The notes beneath the pieces were generated by a model. It was not told where the DNA came from and did no database searches. It saw nothing but the letters and a program-made list of their open reading frames with translations. A program made the translations under genes and the position numbers. A stretch of 64,000 bases of DNA, from positions 34,821 to 98,820 of the forward strand of contig NZ_LJPW01000059.1 of NCBI RefSeq assembly GCF_001400735.1. Direction: 5' to 3'. Shown in pieces: positions 20,102-29,373 of this stretch; position 1 is the first letter of the stretch, and every line of letters begins with the position of its first letter. This stretch comes from Pseudomonas caricapapayae. GTDB lineage: Bacteria > Pseudomonadota > Gammaproteobacteria > Pseudomonadales > Pseudomonadaceae.

Positions 20102-20718
20102 ACAAGCACATTGCACACCGCCAGCAACCGCTGAGCAACGCCGTCATAGAGCAATACCGGGGCATTGCGTCCTCCACCATCGGTCACCTGACCGACCGTG
20201 GTTATCTGCCCGGGATCAGACCGTTGTTCGAAGGTGCCCGGCTGGTCGGTAACGTCGTCACGATCAAAGTACAATTGCCCGACGGCAGCATTTTGCGCGA
20301 TGCACTGCTGAACAGCCTGCCCGGCGATGTGTTGGTGATCGAGTGCGTCGGCGACCCGCATTGTGCCTGCTGGGGCGAGCTGCGTACCTTGGCCGGACTT
20401 ATCAAGGGGCTGGCCGGCGTCATCGTTTCAGGCGCAGTGACCGATGTCTCCGCCCTGCGCGAACATCGCCTGCCGGTGTTCAGCCGGGGAATCAGCGCCG
20501 TGACCACGCGGAGCCTGGGGGAGAGCGGCGAGCTTAATGGGCGGATCGATATCGGTGGGGTCGTTGTCAATCCGGGAGACATTGCCATCGGTGATGACGA
20601 CGGCGTGTTTATCCTCAATGCGCAGCAGGCGAGCGAGCTATTGCCTGGGTTACTGGCGAAAGAGCTCGCGGACAGGGAGCGGCGAGAGGAGCTTCTGGGA
20701 CGCCTGACCAAGGGGTGA
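20098..20718 (+). CDS. RraA-fold family protein at the end of the siderophore operon
   Basis: A 206-residue RraA/demethylmenaquinone-methyltransferase-like protein. It has the RraA-type segments TIGHLTDRGYL, GDVLVIECVGD, CACWGELRTLAG and GVIVSGAVTDVSALRE, ending in VVNPGDIAIGDDDGV. Members include 4-hydroxy-4-methyl-2-oxoglutarate aldolases and the RNase E regulator RraA. The typical catalytic R-D pair region reads AVTDVSAL rather than the common TRD, so an aldolase role is doubtful. Its coupling to the FhuF-type gene (ATGA) places it in the achromobactin unit. A role in 2-oxo-acid metabolism for achromobactin lactam rings is only a guess. Confidence 0.75.
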   Translation: MNKHIAHRQQPLSNAVIEQYRGIASSTIGHLTDRGYLPGIRPLFEGARLVGNVVTIKVQLPDGSILRDALLNSLPGDVLVIECVGDPHCACWGELRTLAGLIKGLAGVIVSGAVTDVSALREHRLPVFSRGISAVTTRSLGESGELNGRIDIGGVVVNPGDIAIGDDDGVFILNAQQASELLPGLLAKELADRERREELLGRLTKG

Positions 20719-21058
20719 GAATTCTGCAGCCAATGAGTGCATGTCATCGAGCAGCGATGCGTTTTTGAGTACACCTGACAGACGTTACGTACAGCGCCTG
20801 GAATTCGTTGAGCCGTGTTTCAGCCCTTGTTCAGATCAAGAGAACATTGACAGCCGGCTTTCAACTTCATTCCGTAAATTTTTACAATTATTCACCCTGT
20901 GATAAACGTTATCGCCTTGGCAAATAGTCAGTTTGGATCCTAAATAAAATTTTAGAATGTATACCCGGCTTTTCCGACCTTTAGTTGACTAAAGCGCTAA
21001 AGGTTTCGATGTAACGACCGATGAAGTTTGCAAGCCCAAACTGTCCCGGATAGCCGCA
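20719..21058. other. Intergenic region before the BdlA-like gene
   Basis: No gene. The region is AT-rich between 20860 and 20960, as expected for a promoter. An inverted repeat ACCTTTAG (20977-20984) / CTAAAGGT (20997-21004) lies about 55 bases before the ATG. It encloses a second, overlapping palindrome TTTAGT/ACTAAA. It could be a regulator site for the downstream gene. I see no clear terminator for the siderophore operon here. Confidence 0.5.
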
Positions 21059-22375
21059 ATGTTCAACTCTCATTTGAAAAACACCAACAAGGCATTGGAG
21101 CGCCGTCTCGCCATGCTTGAGCAAGCGGGGCAAGTCTTGAACCTGGAGACCGTGGCCGCTGTTCTGGATGGCGCGGGCAACGTGCAGACAGTCAATGCGT
21201 TGTTCGAGACAGAGCTGAGCTATTCACAAGCCGAGATTGCGGGACGCAGCCTCACCGAACTGAGCCCGCCAGAACTGAGCGGCGATGTTCACCAGAAGCG
21301 CGCACTGGCGGCGATCCGGGATGGCAAGCATTTCAGCGGCACGCTGCGGCTGGTCAGTAAAACAGGGGCAAGGGTGTGGCTGAGGACCGTGGTCGTACCC
21401 TTTAAAAATGAAACGGGCGGCATCGAGCAGATCACCCTGTACTCGAGCGTTCTGACACGAACGATTGAAGCCTCACGAGAAAACGAAGCCCTCGTGAACG
21501 CTCTGCAACGCTCCACTGCCGTTATCGATTTCACCCTTGATGGAATTGTCATATCCGCCAATGACAATTTCCTGAAAGCGATGGGTTACGAGTTGAATCA
21601 GATAAAGGGAAAACACCATAAGATTTTCTGTTTGCCTGAAGAATCCAGCTCCGAGGCATACACTCTGTTTTGGGAGAGACTGCGCCGGGGTGAGTTCATC
21701 GTTGACCGTTTCCGGCGAATTGACAAAGCCGGGCGTGATGTATGGCTGGAAGCGTCCTATAACCCTATTACCGATGCCAACGGCAAGCTTTATAAAATTG
21801 CCAAGTTTGCAACAGTCATTACTGAGCAGGTTGAGCGTGAGAAAGCTGTCGCCGAAGCGTCGGAGATGGCTTATCAAACATCTATCGATACGGACGGCAG
21901 CGCACAGCAAGGCAGAAAAGTAATCAAGGATACGCTGCAGATGCTGGGCCAACTGACGATTTCGATGGAAGAGGCCACGCGCGGCATCGAGGCACTGGAC
22001 TCGCAAAGCCAGGTGATCGGAACGATCATAAAAACCATCAGCGGAATCGCCGAGCAAACCAATTTGCTCGCCTTGAACGCCGCTATCGAAGCCGCCAGGG
22101 CAGGTGAACAGGGCAGGGGATTTGCGGTGGTGGCCGATGAAGTACGCCAGCTGGCTTCTCGAACAACCAAAGCAGCGGAAGAAATTGTAAACGTCGTTAA
22201 GAAGAATCAAAGTCTGGCTTCAGAAGCCGTGGGGGTAATCGTACGCAGTACCGAGCAGGCTTCTGAAGCTCTGGTGCTGGCCAACGACGCAGACCGCGTT
22301 ATCGAAGAAATCCAGCAGGGCGCGAACACAGTGGTACGGGCCGTCAGCCGGTTTGTGAACCAGCGTGCCGGTTAA
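21059..22375 (+). CDS. Soluble PAS-PAS-MCP chemoreceptor (BdlA-like)
   Basis: A 438-residue protein without transmembrane segments or HAMP. Two PAS domains (about 25-140 and 150-270; [12 protein letters not shown] and [16 protein letters not shown] are their last strands) are followed by a short MCP signalling hairpin. Its tip is the conserved [35 protein letters not shown]. This layout and length match BdlA of P. aeruginosa, which senses redox or metabolic signals through PAS and promotes biofilm dispersal. Here the neighbourhood gives no ligand hint. PAS cofactor (haem or FAD) cannot be told by eye. Confidence 0.85.
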   Translation: MFNSHLKNTNKALERRLAMLEQAGQVLNLETVAAVLDGAGNVQTVNALFETELSYSQAEIAGRSLTELSPPELSGDVHQKRALAAIRDGKHFSGTLRLVSKTGARVWLRTVVVPFKNETGGIEQITLYSSVLTRTIEASRENEALVNALQRSTAVIDFTLDGIVISANDNFLKAMGYELNQIKGKHHKIFCLPEESSSEAYTLFWERLRRGEFIVDRFRRIDKAGRDVWLEASYNPITDANGKLYKIAKFATVITEQVEREKAVAEASEMAYQTSIDTDGSAQQGRKVIKDTLQMLGQLTISMEEATRGIEALDSQSQVIGTIIKTISGIAEQTNLLALNAAIEAARAGEQGRGFAVVADEVRQLASRTTKAAEEIVNVVKKNQSLASEAVGVIVRSTEQASEALVLANDADRVIEEIQQGANTVVRAVSRFVNQRAG

Positions 22376-22472
22376 GTATGAACAGTCGGGCCGACTCGGG
22401 GAATGACTTGAGGTCGCTGCACCTCGTGCTTCGAGGATCAAAGAGTCCAGCGTTCAGATAAATGCTAATGAG

Positions 22473-22499
22473 CCTGCCCCCGGAAAACAGGGGCGGGCA
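22473..22499. terminator. Bidirectional hairpin between convergent genes
   Basis: GCCTGCCCC and GGGGCGGGC can pair over nine positions (one G-U) around a nine-base loop. It lies between the convergent ends of the MCP gene and the metallophosphoesterase gene. No clear T-run follows on either strand, so termination efficiency is uncertain. Confidence 0.4.
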
Positions 22500-22545
22500 C
22501 ACGGAGCATTCAGTAACGCAACTGCGTAGAAGCCGATGGCGTGCG

Positions 22546-23664
22546 CTACGGTGCCCGGCGAAGCGTAATCCGGGTCAGCTCGGACGGCTGGCCCAGACGG
22601 ATGGCAAATCCCGGCCAGAGCGCGGTACCGTTGTTGACGTACAACTGCATGCTGCCGACCTCATAAAGGCCCGATACAAATCCGCCGTTGGCCAGTGCCA
22701 GGAGTCGGTGAAGTCCGAAAATCATGCCGCCGTGGGTGTGGCCGGAAAGTTGTAACGCCACCCCTTGTGTCGCCGTTTCTTGCGCGTTTCTGGGCTGATG
22801 GTCGAGCAGGATGATCGGTGTGTCTTTTGCGATACCGGCAATGGCCTTTTGAAGATCGGGCGCGGGGAAACCGGTTTCAGGTGCTGTCACATCGGTGACG
22901 CCAGCCAGAGCGATCCGTGCGCCGTCGTGCTCGATCAAAGTGTGGCTGTTGGCAAGTGGCACCATCCCTAATGAAACAAAGTGCTGCATCCACGCCTGGT
23001 TGTCGAAAAAATACTCATGATTGCCAGGAATGACATACACACCGTCCGGCGCACGCAAATCACGCAAGGCGTCGATATCCTGCTTGCGGTCGCTGAGCGA
23101 ACCATCGATCAGATCGCCGGTGATGACGATAAGGTTCACACCCAGCGTATTTGACTGTTGCACCACCGCCCGCGTCCACGATGCATCAAACAGACGACTG
23201 ATGTGCATGTCCGTCAGTTGCAGGATTTTGTAACCCTCGAATTGCGGAGGAAGGTTTTTAATCGCGATCTGGAGATCCTTCACAGGCGGCACGCGCACCG
23301 CCTGCTGGACGCCGATTGCAGCCAGCAACAAGGCCGCCACACCGATGACGTAGCGCAGATTTACCGGAATGGTCAGCGTGCGCTGGCGTAACAGCATTGT
23401 CAGTAACGTACCGACATCGACGATGATCTGGAGCACTGCAAGCAGCAGAATGGCACCGAACGCCCAGTTGAACAGCATGACGATGCTGCGTGGAAATTCC
23501 GGCGAGAACACGCTGCCGGAAGAGAAACGGCAATAAAGATGGTATTGCGAAGCCAGGACAAGTAGCAGAGCAACGGCTATTTTGACCGATAAGGCCCATG
23601 GCATCGGCGCTATGAACCTGCCAATGACATAGAGGCAGGGCATGCTGAACATAACGTGAAACAT
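22546..23664 (-). CDS. Membrane-anchored metallophosphoesterase
   Basis: A 372-residue calcineurin-like phosphoesterase of the YkuE/UDP-2,3-diacylglucosamine hydrolase-like group. Three to four hydrophobic segments occupy the first 130 residues. The catalytic domain then shows QLTDMHIS (DxH), VITGDLIDG (GDxxD), IPGNHEYF (GNHE) and SGHTHGG (GHxH), all metal ligands present. The ATG at 23664 is preceded by AGAGGAGC; the longer open frame upstream lacks coding character. Likely a membrane phospholipid or lipid-A-precursor hydrolase; the substrate is unknown. Confidence 0.87.
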   Translation of the reverse strand: MFHVMFSMPCLYVIGRFIAPMPWALSVKIAVALLLVLASQYHLYCRFSSGSVFSPEFPRSIVMLFNWAFGAILLLAVLQIIVDVGTLLTMLLRQRTLTIPVNLRYVIGVAALLLAAIGVQQAVRVPPVKDLQIAIKNLPPQFEGYKILQLTDMHISRLFDASWTRAVVQQSNTLGVNLIVITGDLIDGSLSDRKQDIDALRDLRAPDGVYVIPGNHEYFFDNQAWMQHFVSLGMVPLANSHTLIEHDGARIALAGVTDVTAPETGFPAPDLQKAIAGIAKDTPIILLDHQPRNAQETATQGVALQLSGHTHGGMIFGLHRLLALANGGFVSGLYEVGSMQLYVNNGTALWPGFAIRLGQPSELTRITLRRAP

Positions 23665-23918
23665 CAACGTGCTCCTCTGGCCATTATCTTGTGCTCCCCT
23701 GACATCCCGGTATGCATGACTCGATGCCTTGCCACAGCACCGTTGAAGGTCATTGTGCCAATGCAGAACTCCGACACGAACAGGCCCGTACTGCCAAGTC
23801 TCTTGTAACGCATTTACCCTGCTCCTCATCAAATACCCGGATACAATCATCAGGCCACAGAATTACGAGACTGGCAAGTTCCGAAATATATGGGTAGAGT
23901 TGCTCATCGCACAAAAGG

Positions 23919-24602
23919 ATGGACAGGTTGATTGCAAAAGATCTGGATAACGCTCCGGCCCGACACGGCGAGGCGCCTGGCTTGCCGAAACCGGCTCGCG
24001 GGCGCAAGCGTGATCCGGCGCGAGACGCAGCCATTCTCGACGCAGCAATAAACGTGCTGGCAGAGTCCGGCTATGACGGCATGACCATGGACATGGTTGC
24101 GTCACGCGCCGGAGCGGGCAAAGCAACGGTTTATCGTCGCTGGAATTCCAAGGCGGAGCTGATCGTCGACGCCGTCGCCCACCTGAAACACAGCCAGGTA
24201 GATCTGCACAGTCTGCCTGACACAGGCTCTTTAAGAGGCGATTTGCTTGCCATGCTCAAGCCACAATCGGCTGAAGAGGGCGAGCGCAAAATGCGTGTGA
24301 TGGCCGGTCTCGCCTCCGTGTTATTGCGGAGTCCGCAGCTGGCTGAAGCAGGGCACGCGGCGATTGTCGAGCCGTGGGCCATGGTCAATCGCGTGCTGAT
24401 GCAACGCGCGCTTGAACGCGGCGAGATATCGGCGAACGCCGATGTGGACGCCGCATGCCAGGTGCTTCCCTGCATGGCGGCTTATCGCGCCCTGGTTCAG
24501 CGCAAACCGTTTGATTTGCATTTCTTGACCGCCATGATCGATGGCGTGCTACTGCCTGCACTGGGCGAGTCGAAATCGGCAAGGGATGAAGCCGAACAGT
24601 AA
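23919..24602 (+). CDS. TetR-family transcriptional regulator
   Basis: A 227-residue repressor. The helix-turn-helix lies at about residues 55-80 (MTMDMVASRAGAGKATVYRRW), behind a basic, proline-rich N-terminal extension (ARGRKRDPARDAAIL). The C-terminal ligand domain resembles TetR_C families of multidrug or xenobiotic regulators. AAAAGG precedes the ATG. It is divergent from the metallophosphoesterase gene with about 250 bases between; no efflux gene is adjacent, so its target is unclear. Confidence 0.88.
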   Translation: MDRLIAKDLDNAPARHGEAPGLPKPARGRKRDPARDAAILDAAINVLAESGYDGMTMDMVASRAGAGKATVYRRWNSKAELIVDAVAHLKHSQVDLHSLPDTGSLRGDLLAMLKPQSAEEGERKMRVMAGLASVLLRSPQLAEAGHAAIVEPWAMVNRVLMQRALERGEISANADVDAACQVLPCMAAYRALVQRKPFDLHFLTAMIDGVLLPALGESKSARDEAEQ

Positions 24603-24658
24603 AACAGCCTTGACGTACACTGATATCTCGATATCGACACTGCCCACAGCACGATGAC

Positions 24659-24877
24659 TTATGAGCGGTTAATGGCGGCCCAAAGCTCCACAAATATCGG
24701 GGTGAAAAGCGTTGATTTCAAATAGCTCAACCCGGCGGAACCACCGGTGCCTGTCGATGAACCTATCGTGCGCTCGACCAGTTTGGCATGGCGAAAGCGC
24801 CATTCTTGCAACAGTGAATCCAGGTCCAATAGCTGGTTCAGCAACAACGCTTCGTAAGAAGGCCGTTGGGGAGGCAA
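24659..24877 (-). pseudogene. Tryptophan 2,3-dioxygenase C-terminal remnant
   Basis: The 72-residue frame reads WRFRHAKLVERTIGSSTGTGGSAGLSYLK in two adjoining stretches. This matches the conserved C-terminal part of tryptophan 2,3-dioxygenase (FRHxxMVERxIGxKxGTGG...YL), including the haem-site histidine of that motif. The N-terminal three quarters of the enzyme, about 200 residues, are absent. Nothing upstream on the minus strand restores it in any frame, so it is a decayed relic, not a short gene. Confidence 0.7.
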
Positions 24878-25180
24878 GCAAGGCGTTGATCAGCCGCAAC
24901 TGTCGATACGGGTGCCAGCGTACTTTGACGGAATTATTTACCCCATCTTGGGGCTGAACGCCTGTGCAACAGAAAAGACCTGCTTCATGGCGTTGAGAGC
25001 TGAAGCAAGGGCGCAGGGAGACTGATGTCGAGGCCATACACGCAAGAGTGGTCCGGCAGTTTTGGCCTCGACTTGCTCAGCCTCGCACGCGATAGCAAGA
25101 ACTCGCTTGAATACCTGGTCAACGCCATGAATGCGATCAACGGAGCAGCATCTGAAAGTACATTCAGCGTCGCGCCGGTC

Positions 25181-25699
25181 TCAAGGAATAAGCACTGCTT
25201 TATCGCTGCTGCCGGCTTCCACGGCTTTGTACTGTGTGATGCCATCTACAAGCGCTATTTCCGTTACTCCCTCAGGTCGAGGCAGTACACCCTCATCGAA
25301 GTAGTGACCGAAATCCTTGAGCATTGCTGCGCATTGAGTGTTGTCGTAAAGAAGGGAATTGACGCCGACAAGAACACCTCCTTTGCGATATAGCGCCAAC
25401 GCGGGGAAATCGACCATCCCGTCTGCGGGAGCGGCGATTATTGCGATTTGTCCAAAGTTTGCCAGCGCTGATACGGCAGCCGGGAGCCAAAACCCAGTTG
25501 TGTCGAAGATGACGTGCGCCCCACCAGGAAAGACCTCGAATACTTGGCGTTCAAGCGATGCTGCGCTATCAAGCACGATTGCGTCGTACCCCTTGCGCCT
25601 CAGGACCTCGGCGTGTTCAGCCTTGCGCACAGCACTGATGTGCCTTTATCACCCCGTCATCAATTGGATGACCTTGCCCACCACCTGTTGAGGGTTCAT
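25181..25699 (-). pseudogene. Zinc-type alcohol dehydrogenase/quinone oxidoreductase remnant
   Basis: From a GTG at 25630 the frame encodes 149 residues like the second half of a medium-chain dehydrogenase: AVRKAEHAEVLRRKGYDAIV is the region after the Rossmann dinucleotide loop. HVIFDTTGFWLPAAVSALA and the normal C-terminus YKAVEAGSSDKAVLIP follow. In the same frame upstream, VVGKVIQLMTG is followed by TGA TAA before the homology resumes, showing nonsense mutations. The catalytic N-terminal domain is gone. With the dioxygenase relic it marks a decaying catabolic patch. Confidence 0.65.
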
Positions 25700-26094
25700 A
25701 ACGCTTATCTGATCGGCTCATGCATTGTCTTCAAGGATGCGCTGTAACATCACTCGTCAATCACTATCGAGCAGTCCGGTTTTTAATGGGGAAAGTGATG
25801 AAAAACTTGAAGGACGTGGCGCGCGCAGTGGCGGCGCAGTAGCCAACGATTGTGAGAGAGTGCGAAAGATCGACAGCCCAGGCCACCGAAACTTCGGTTC
25901 CACATTTTTATCTGCTGCAAGAGGAGGAGGGCAGGCCCGCGTTGGCGTGTAAAATTGCTGAAGTTAAGGCTTCACATCTCCCTCACGTCTGCCCTCGCGT
26001 TCATCCTCTTCCAAAGGCTTCGAGAAAGCCCGCAGAGCGTGCTTTTCTCGTGGACGGATTGGTCATTGCGCTCAACGGTAAGGACTTCGCAACA
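25700..26094. other. Gene-free stretch
   Basis: Several overlapping short frames exist but none has a credible start with a ribosome site, family motif or coding bias. An ATG at 25799 with GGGGAAAG before it opens a 14-codon frame (MKNLKDVARAVAAQ) that stops at once; it may be the ruined start of a former gene. Nothing else can be supported. Confidence 0.4.
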
Positions 26095-26586
26095 TTACTT
26101 CGCCGCGAGTTGTTGGGCCTGCTGCAACTGATCGGGTGAAATCTTGTGGGCGCGGGCCTGTTTTACCAAGGCGTTGTTGGCAGTCGCCAGGCCAGCGGTC
26201 AGGGTTGAGATCTCCGTGACCAAAGCGCCAATTTTGGATTTTTTGATTTCGGGATCCATACTCTGATCCGCCATGAGTGACTGTAACTCTTGCTGTTTCT
26301 CCTCAATCTGTCGCTTCAGCTCGCGAATCATCTTGAGGGTTTTTTGCGTCTGGTCTGGTAAGCCGCTTGATTCGATATCGGCATTCGACTTTGGCTTATT
26401 GTCGTCGGCAGACTTCTGAATGCCCGCACTGGACAATGAAATTTTTACCCCTTCGGCCGGAACCGCAGTTGACGCTGCCGAAGACGACTCAAGCGACTCA
26501 TCCGTAACCTTGCCAGTGTCAGGACTGGACGCAGGGACGACCGTGGGCGTGAAGCTGAAATTGGAGAGCTGAGTGGAGATGTTCAA
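26095..26586 (-). CDS. FlxA-like coiled-coil protein
   Basis: A 163-residue protein. The first 90 residues are rich in Ser, Thr, Pro and Ala and look unfolded. The rest forms a coiled coil (QKTLKMIRELKRQIEEKQQE onward) with the SMDPEIKKSKIGALVTEIS segment seen in FlxA-like proteins. The TTG at 26586 is preceded by GAGG at eight bases, better than the TTG at 26640. The role is unknown; no signal peptide or membrane helix is seen. Confidence 0.65.
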   Translation of the reverse strand: MNISTQLSNFSFTPTVVPASSPDTGKVTDESLESSSAASTAVPAEGVKISLSSAGIQKSADDNKPKSNADIESSGLPDQTQKTLKMIRELKRQIEEKQQELQSLMADQSMDPEIKKSKIGALVTEISTLTAGLATANNALVKQARAHKISPDQLQQAQQLAAK

Positions 26587-26729
26587 CGTGTATGCCTCAT
26601 GAGATGCCCGAAGTACGCCATCGGTACGGAAATGTAGCAAAACGTATCATTATTCTACATCGGCCGGTTCTACAAAATCTGTAGCTTCTGATTCCCTGAG
26701 CAAGAAAGCTATCGCGGTTGTTCTGCGTT

Positions 26730-27656
26730 TTAGCGGTTAGCGTCGGCCAAGCCAGTCTCAATGAAGCGAACGGAACTCTCCATTGCCTGCTGACCCTCTG
26801 GCAGCATGGTGGCGTAGAAGTGCCAGGCGTGGAACATCGCAGGCCACACTTCCAGGTTTACGCGAACGCGGTTGTCGGCCAGGTGAGTTGCAAGGCGCAT
26901 TGCATCACTCAGCATCAGCTCGTTCTCGCCGATCTGCACCAGGATGGGTGGAAGACCGGTGACGTCCGCGAACACAGGTGAGGCCAGAGGATGATTGGCC
27001 AATGCGTCCCCTAGGAATGCTCTGGCGAGGATGTCTAAGACAGGCTTGGAGTTTAGAGGATCCAGACCTTCACGGTTGCTCATGGAAGCACCGGTGTGTT
27101 CAAGGTTTGCCCACGGCGAGATGGAGGAGCCAACCGCAGGCAATGGAAGCCCTTTCGATTTAGCCGCAACCATGACGCTGATAACCATCGCGCCGCCAGC
27201 CGACTCACCAGAGAATGCAATTTTGTTAGCCGGGATTTTCTGCTCAAGCAGCCACTCGTAGGCGCGCAGTGTGTCATCAATAGCGGCTGGGAACTTGTGC
27301 TCAGGGGCAAGGCGATAGTCCGGCATGTACACACGAGCACCGAGCATTTTCGCGTAGTTGCCGCCGATGCCGTGGTAGCCGTCTGGACGACCTACAATGT
27401 AGGCGCCGCCGTGGATGTACATCACTACTGCGTCAGTCTTGATCTCGTCCGGGGTAACCAGTGTGCCGGGTACACCACCCATGTCGATTGCTTCAAATTT
27501 GACGCCAGCTGGCGCTGGATTTTGCGCGAGCATTTTTGCGTAGGAGTCGCGAATGTCGCTCATTTTCGTGGTGGTATCGATTCCCTTAAGAACGGGTACC
27601 AGATCGCTCAGGCTGTTTGCCCATGTCTGGACGGCTGCTTGGACTTTAGTGTTCAT
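26730..27656 (-). CDS. Alpha/beta hydrolase of the hormone-sensitive lipase family
   Basis: A 308-residue esterase. The oxyanion-hole motif HGGAY (in VMYIHGGAYIVG), the nucleophile elbow GESAGG, and the late acid and histidine (ILVQIGENELMLSDA, FHAWHFY) fit the HSL or group-IV lipases. No signal peptide, so cytoplasmic. The start ATG at 27656 has GAGG six bases before it. It is divergent from a LysR regulator with 120 bases between, the usual arrangement for a regulated gene pair. Substrates are probably short acyl esters. Confidence 0.9.
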   Translation of the reverse strand: MNTKVQAAVQTWANSLSDLVPVLKGIDTTTKMSDIRDSYAKMLAQNPAPAGVKFEAIDMGGVPGTLVTPDEIKTDAVVMYIHGGAYIVGRPDGYHGIGGNYAKMLGARVYMPDYRLAPEHKFPAAIDDTLRAYEWLLEQKIPANKIAFSGESAGGAMVISVMVAAKSKGLPLPAVGSSISPWANLEHTGASMSNREGLDPLNSKPVLDILARAFLGDALANHPLASPVFADVTGLPPILVQIGENELMLSDAMRLATHLADNRVRVNLEVWPAMFHAWHFYATMLPEGQQAMESSVRFIETGLADANR

Positions 27657-27714
27657 GATGACCTCAATTGATCGCTGGGAGCGGATTAGCTAATGGAGAT
27701 ACTATGCGTATTAT

Positions 27715-27733
27715 TGGGGAATAGGTTTCCCCA
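27715..27733. promoter_or_regulatory. Inverted repeat in hydrolase/LysR divergent promoter
   Basis: TGGGGAA and TTCCCCA form a perfect 7-base inverted repeat with a 5-base spacer. It lies 45 bases before the LysR ATG and between two divergent genes. It is a good candidate LysR binding site for mutual control; binding is inferred from position only. Confidence 0.5.
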
Positions 27734-27777
27734 TAACAGGTGCTAAGTCGACCGAACGTTGGGACCATTGAGGCCGT

Positions 27778-28695
27778 ATGGAACTCCATAATCTGAATGA
27801 TATCGCCGCATTTGTAAGCTCGGTAAACGCTGGAAGCTTCACTGCGGCGGCAAAACAGCTTGGCCTTACTCGCTCTGCAGTGGGGAAGTCGGTAGTCAGG
27901 CTCGAGGCTCGTTTACAGGTACGTTTACTGAATCGCACTACGCGTAGCTTGAGCATGACCGATGACGGCCAGGTTCTTTATGAACGCTGTGTGGGCGTTC
28001 TTCAGGATCTGGACGACGTGGAGGATGCCCTTGCGTTTCGTCGTTCGACACCCAGTGGGCGATTGCGGATGAGCCTGCCGGTTGCACTGGGCAGACTTCA
28101 TATCCTTCAACACATTGAGTGCTGTCTTAAGGATTGGCCCTCCCTGAGCGTGGATATCACCTTTTCTGACAGGCTGGTCGATCTGATCGATGAGGGATTT
28201 GATTTGGCCATACGCATTGGGCCACCGAAGGAAGATTCTCGGTTGTTAACGCGCACTCTGGCCTACCAACAAATGATTACCTGCGCTTCCCCCAGATATT
28301 TGGCGGAGCATGCCGAGCCTAAAACGCCTGAGGATTTAACCGAGCACCAGTGCCTGCATTTCGTGAGCGGTGGGAGATTGCTTCCTTGGAATTTTCGCGT
28401 GAATGGTAGCTCTGTGTCCGTTACTCATGGTGGAAGGCTACAGATGGACAGCGCTGAGTCATTACACCAGTCAGCTGTAGGTGGCCTGGGTATCGCCACT
28501 CTTCCGTCCTACGTGGTGAACGACGATTTGAGGAGCGGCAAGCTTGTTCAATTGCTCGCTGGGTATGCAGAGGCCGCAGAGCCTATTCGGGTGATCTACC
28601 CTAGCAAGCGGCACCTATCTCCAAAAATTCGACTCTTCATCGATAAGCTCGTGGAGGCTTGGTCACCATGCCCACCCTGGGAGCAGCATTCGTAA
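27778..28695 (+). CDS. LysR-family transcriptional regulator
   Basis: A 305-residue regulator with the N-terminal winged helix (AAFVSSVNAGSFTAAAKQLG and TRSAVGKSVVRLEARL, residues 8-60). The effector-binding domain starts near residue 90 (RLRMSLPVALGRLHILQHIE). FDLAIRIGPPKEDSRL is typical of the CrgA/AphB-like subgroup. It is divergent from the HSL-type hydrolase, which it probably controls. Beyond it the ordinary chromosomal content ends and the accessory island begins. Confidence 0.9.
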   Translation: MELHNLNDIAAFVSSVNAGSFTAAAKQLGLTRSAVGKSVVRLEARLQVRLLNRTTRSLSMTDDGQVLYERCVGVLQDLDDVEDALAFRRSTPSGRLRMSLPVALGRLHILQHIECCLKDWPSLSVDITFSDRLVDLIDEGFDLAIRIGPPKEDSRLLTRTLAYQQMITCASPRYLAEHAEPKTPEDLTEHQCLHFVSGGRLLPWNFRVNGSSVSVTHGGRLQMDSAESLHQSAVGGLGIATLPSYVVNDDLRSGKLVQLLAGYAEAAEPIRVIYPSKRHLSPKIRLFIDKLVEAWSPCPPWEQHS

Positions 28696-29373
28696 AAGCA
28701 GAAGCCGGCGCTTCATCGTGCACAAGTTGGTCAATGTGTCCACACCTCCACTGACCAAGTGTTTCGCACGGCTGACACGTTCGGGTATTGGATATTTTAC
28801 GATGAGCTGAGGAGGGTGGTCGTATTCTGCGATCAGACTCGTGATACGTATCTCGTGGCGCAACTGGATCCCCGATCCCCCAGTCCGGAAAAAATATGGA
28901 TATTGATCGACTCAATCGCATCAAGCGGGGTTAGCGAAAAAAGCGTTTACCTTTTACGTAAATTGACCACAGTAGCAGCTTCTCAAACGCCACCAGCTTT
29001 AACCGATCGGTACTCTCTGGTTTTTCAATTGCGGACGGTATGGCACCTTCAATACCTGCGTCCTAAGGGCGCTATGGACTGCTTCATCAATGAGGGAGGC
29101 GAAGGTCATTGCTCAAGATCGCGCCGGCGAGGGACGCTGGTCGAAACTCCTTCAGATCCTCGATCTCCTAGAGGATATGTAGCTGGCAACGGCGGTTGGA
29201 GGGTGTAAGTCTCACCCGTGCTGATCAATTGGATCTCAGTCCAGAGGACGTCATGACGGCCGTTGATCATGTTTACCTCATGCCCGAACAGACGGCTCCG
29301 GTACAAAGGGTAGATTTTATAGCGCTCTGATTGACGTCCGGATTCCCGAGAGTTTTTCTGCTATCGACGGGAT
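28696..29373. other. Junction region without a recognisable gene
   Basis: An open frame of 149 codons exists on the + strand (28759-29208) and shorter ones on the - strand, but none has a ribosome site, a consistent composition or a family motif. The + frame around 29090-29190 can be read in another phase as QDRAGEGRWSKLLQILDLLE, reminiscent of an AraC-type regulator linker. That suggests a frameshifted relic, but the match is short. This is the likely left boundary of the defence island. Confidence 0.4.

Noticed and set aside
25025..25393. 122-codon open frame on the + strand
   Set aside because: It lies antisense to the oxidoreductase relic, whose conserved residues are in the minus frame.
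25880..25910. GGAACC on the minus strand as a type III secretion hrp box
   Set aside because: The CCAC half at the required 15-16 base spacing is missing, and no effector-like gene follows.
28759..29208. 149-codon open frame on the + strand
   Set aside because: No ribosome site, no motif and uneven composition; the same stretch reads more like a frameshifted relic in another phase.
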